Shown here in pieces: positions 6,301-7,124 of a stretch of DNA of 7,124 nucleotides. Position numbers and translations under genes: made by a program. The stretch is from Clostridia bacterium (GTDB taxonomy: Bacteria > Bacillota > Clostridia > Oscillospirales > CAG-382). The notes under the pieces are model-generated. The model saw only the letters and a list, made by a program, of their open reading frames with translations. It had not been told where the DNA came from and searched no databases. The first letter of the stretch is position 1; the number at the start of each line of letters is the position of its first letter. The DNA is taken from the NCBI GenBank assembly GCA_017613815.1, contig JAGADB010000108.1, positions 1-7,124 on the forward strand, given 5' to 3'.

Positions 6301-7098
6301 ATGTACGACGACAAAAAGAGAAGAATTATCACCTGTACTGCGTTTGCGGTGATTTCCGCAATACTTGCGTTTTTCAGGGTTTATATTCTTAATAATTACG
6401 TTGAAAAGACAAACGGACTTTATACAAACGCCGCGGTGGGAAACGCGTTCTTTTTCGCGATGCTGGCGCTCGCTCTGATACCCGTGATTATTGCGTTTAT
6501 ATTCAAATGGGACGTAAAGGAAAGAAAACCGCTTGAAAAAACGGCGGCAGACAGAGTCGGCGCGTTTATCTGCATGGTCGCGTTTTCGGCGTTTTCGGTT
6601 TTCAGCGTAATAAACGCCGCCATGACGCAGAAATGGGAAATCGCGCCCACGGTCCTTATGGTGTTTGCGCTTGTTTCGGCGCTCCATTTCGGACTCCTTG
6701 CGTTTTCAAAGGAAAAGTTTTCCCCAGAAAACAGCCTGCTTCCGGCTTTTCCCGCAATATTCGAGGCGGCGGCGGTGATTTTCCTTTTCCTCGACACAAG
6801 TCTGCAGATTAATTCGTCGGACCGCTCATATACGCTGCTCGCAATGGTGCTCGCGATGTATTTCTTCATCTGCGAGGCGGAATATTCCGTTGTTCTCAGA
6901 AAAGACGAGACGACCGAAAAGGCGTTGAGAAGTATGGAGAGAAAATTCTTTATTTCAGGCGCGGTTACCTTTTCGGTGATAATCGCAATATGCGTGCCGC
7001 AGATTATATGCGGACGAAACACGGCAATGGACTTCATGCACAGCGTGCTTCTTTTCGCGTGCGGCGTTTACGCGTTTATAAGAACGGCGAAAATATGA
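6301..7098 (+). CDS. Uncharacterised polytopic membrane protein, 265 aa
   Basis: I do not recognise a family. The protein is mostly hydrophobic with about eight predicted membrane segments (roughly 9-30, 45-68, 86-106, 113-133, 143-164, 175-198, 215-236 and 243-262) and short polar loops. It has a basic cytoplasmic start (DDKKRR) and two further charged loops, at about 69-84 (KWDVKERKPLEK) and 199-214 (RKDETTEKALRSMERK). I see no catalytic motif, ATP-binding site or metal-ligand pattern. The ATG at 6301 has GGGAGA at 6288-6293, 7 nt upstream, and lies 20 nt after the tadA stop, so it is probably the fourth gene of the cluster. It ends with TGA at 7096-7098, close to the right edge. The coding frame is supported by clean translation, good initiation signals and a transmembrane pattern; function is unknown. 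Confidence 0.8.
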   Translation: MYDDKKRRIITCTAFAVISAILAFFRVYILNNYVEKTNGLYTNAAVGNAFFFAMLALALIPVIIAFIFKWDVKERKPLEKTAADRVGAFICMVAFSAFSVFSVINAAMTQKWEIAPTVLMVFALVSALHFGLLAFSKEKFSPENSLLPAFPAIFEAAAVIFLFLDTSLQINSSDRSYTLLAMVLAMYFFICEAEYSVVLRKDETTEKALRSMERKFFISGAVTFSVIIAICVPQIICGRNTAMDFMHSVLLFACGVYAFIRTAKI

Positions 7099-7124
7099 AA
7101 TAAATAAAAAAAGACGGCTGAAAC

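Noticed and set aside
6420..7037. A 205-aa minus-strand reading frame, and a 162-aa one at 6199-6687.
   Set aside because: Both are antisense to the 265-aa membrane protein or tadA; their long open stretches follow from the codon use of the + strand genes, and no initiation signal is evident.
7099..7124. A-rich run followed by GACGGC at the right edge as the left arm of a terminator.
   Set aside because: The pairing arm would lie outside the window, so it cannot be tested here.

Overview
The window reads as a chromosomal segment of a low-to-mid GC Gram-positive bacterium. It has purine-rich Shine-Dalgarno sites at 6-8 nt spacing, a TTG start, a canonical sigma-A type promoter, and secreted proteases of the lactocepin/C5a-peptidase type. 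The gene families fit an uncultured gut-type member of Clostridia (Bacillota). That placement is inference from style and gene content; no rRNA or other marker settles it. Every supported gene is on the + strand.

Left half (1-4095): two tandem genes for large secreted subtilisin-like (S8) proteases. Only the last 191 codons of the first are inside the window (1-578). The second (646-4095, 1149 aa) is complete: signal peptide, I9-like propeptide, S8 catalytic domain split by a PA insert, C5a-peptidase-type Fn3 region, and Ig-like C-terminal modules. The final 179 residues of the two proteins align without gaps at 147/179 identities (hand count), and the DNA matches at 452/540 positions, with the identity concentrated in runs of about 30 nt. 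This is a tandem gene duplication. A strong intrinsic terminator (4116-4147) closes the unit.

Right half (4166-7098): a promoter with exact TTGACA-17 nt-TATAAT boxes drives a tight four-gene cluster with gaps of 21, 1 and 20 nt. The genes are a small four-helix membrane protein of the Sm_multidrug_ex/COG2426 family, a CPBP (Rce1/ABI-like) intramembrane metalloprotease with a TTG start, tRNA adenosine deaminase TadA, and an unrecognised polytopic membrane protein of 265 aa. The essential wobble-modification enzyme TadA is therefore apparently co-transcribed with three integral membrane proteins. The spacing supports an operon, but I see no direct evidence of a shared pathway.

I found no tRNA, rRNA, CRISPR array, insertion sequence or phage gene. 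The best leads are the duplicated, mosaic-looking protease tail, the non-canonical residues in two of the three catalytic boxes of the complete protease, and the uncharacterised membrane-protein/TadA cluster. I do not see convincing evidence of a wholly new system.
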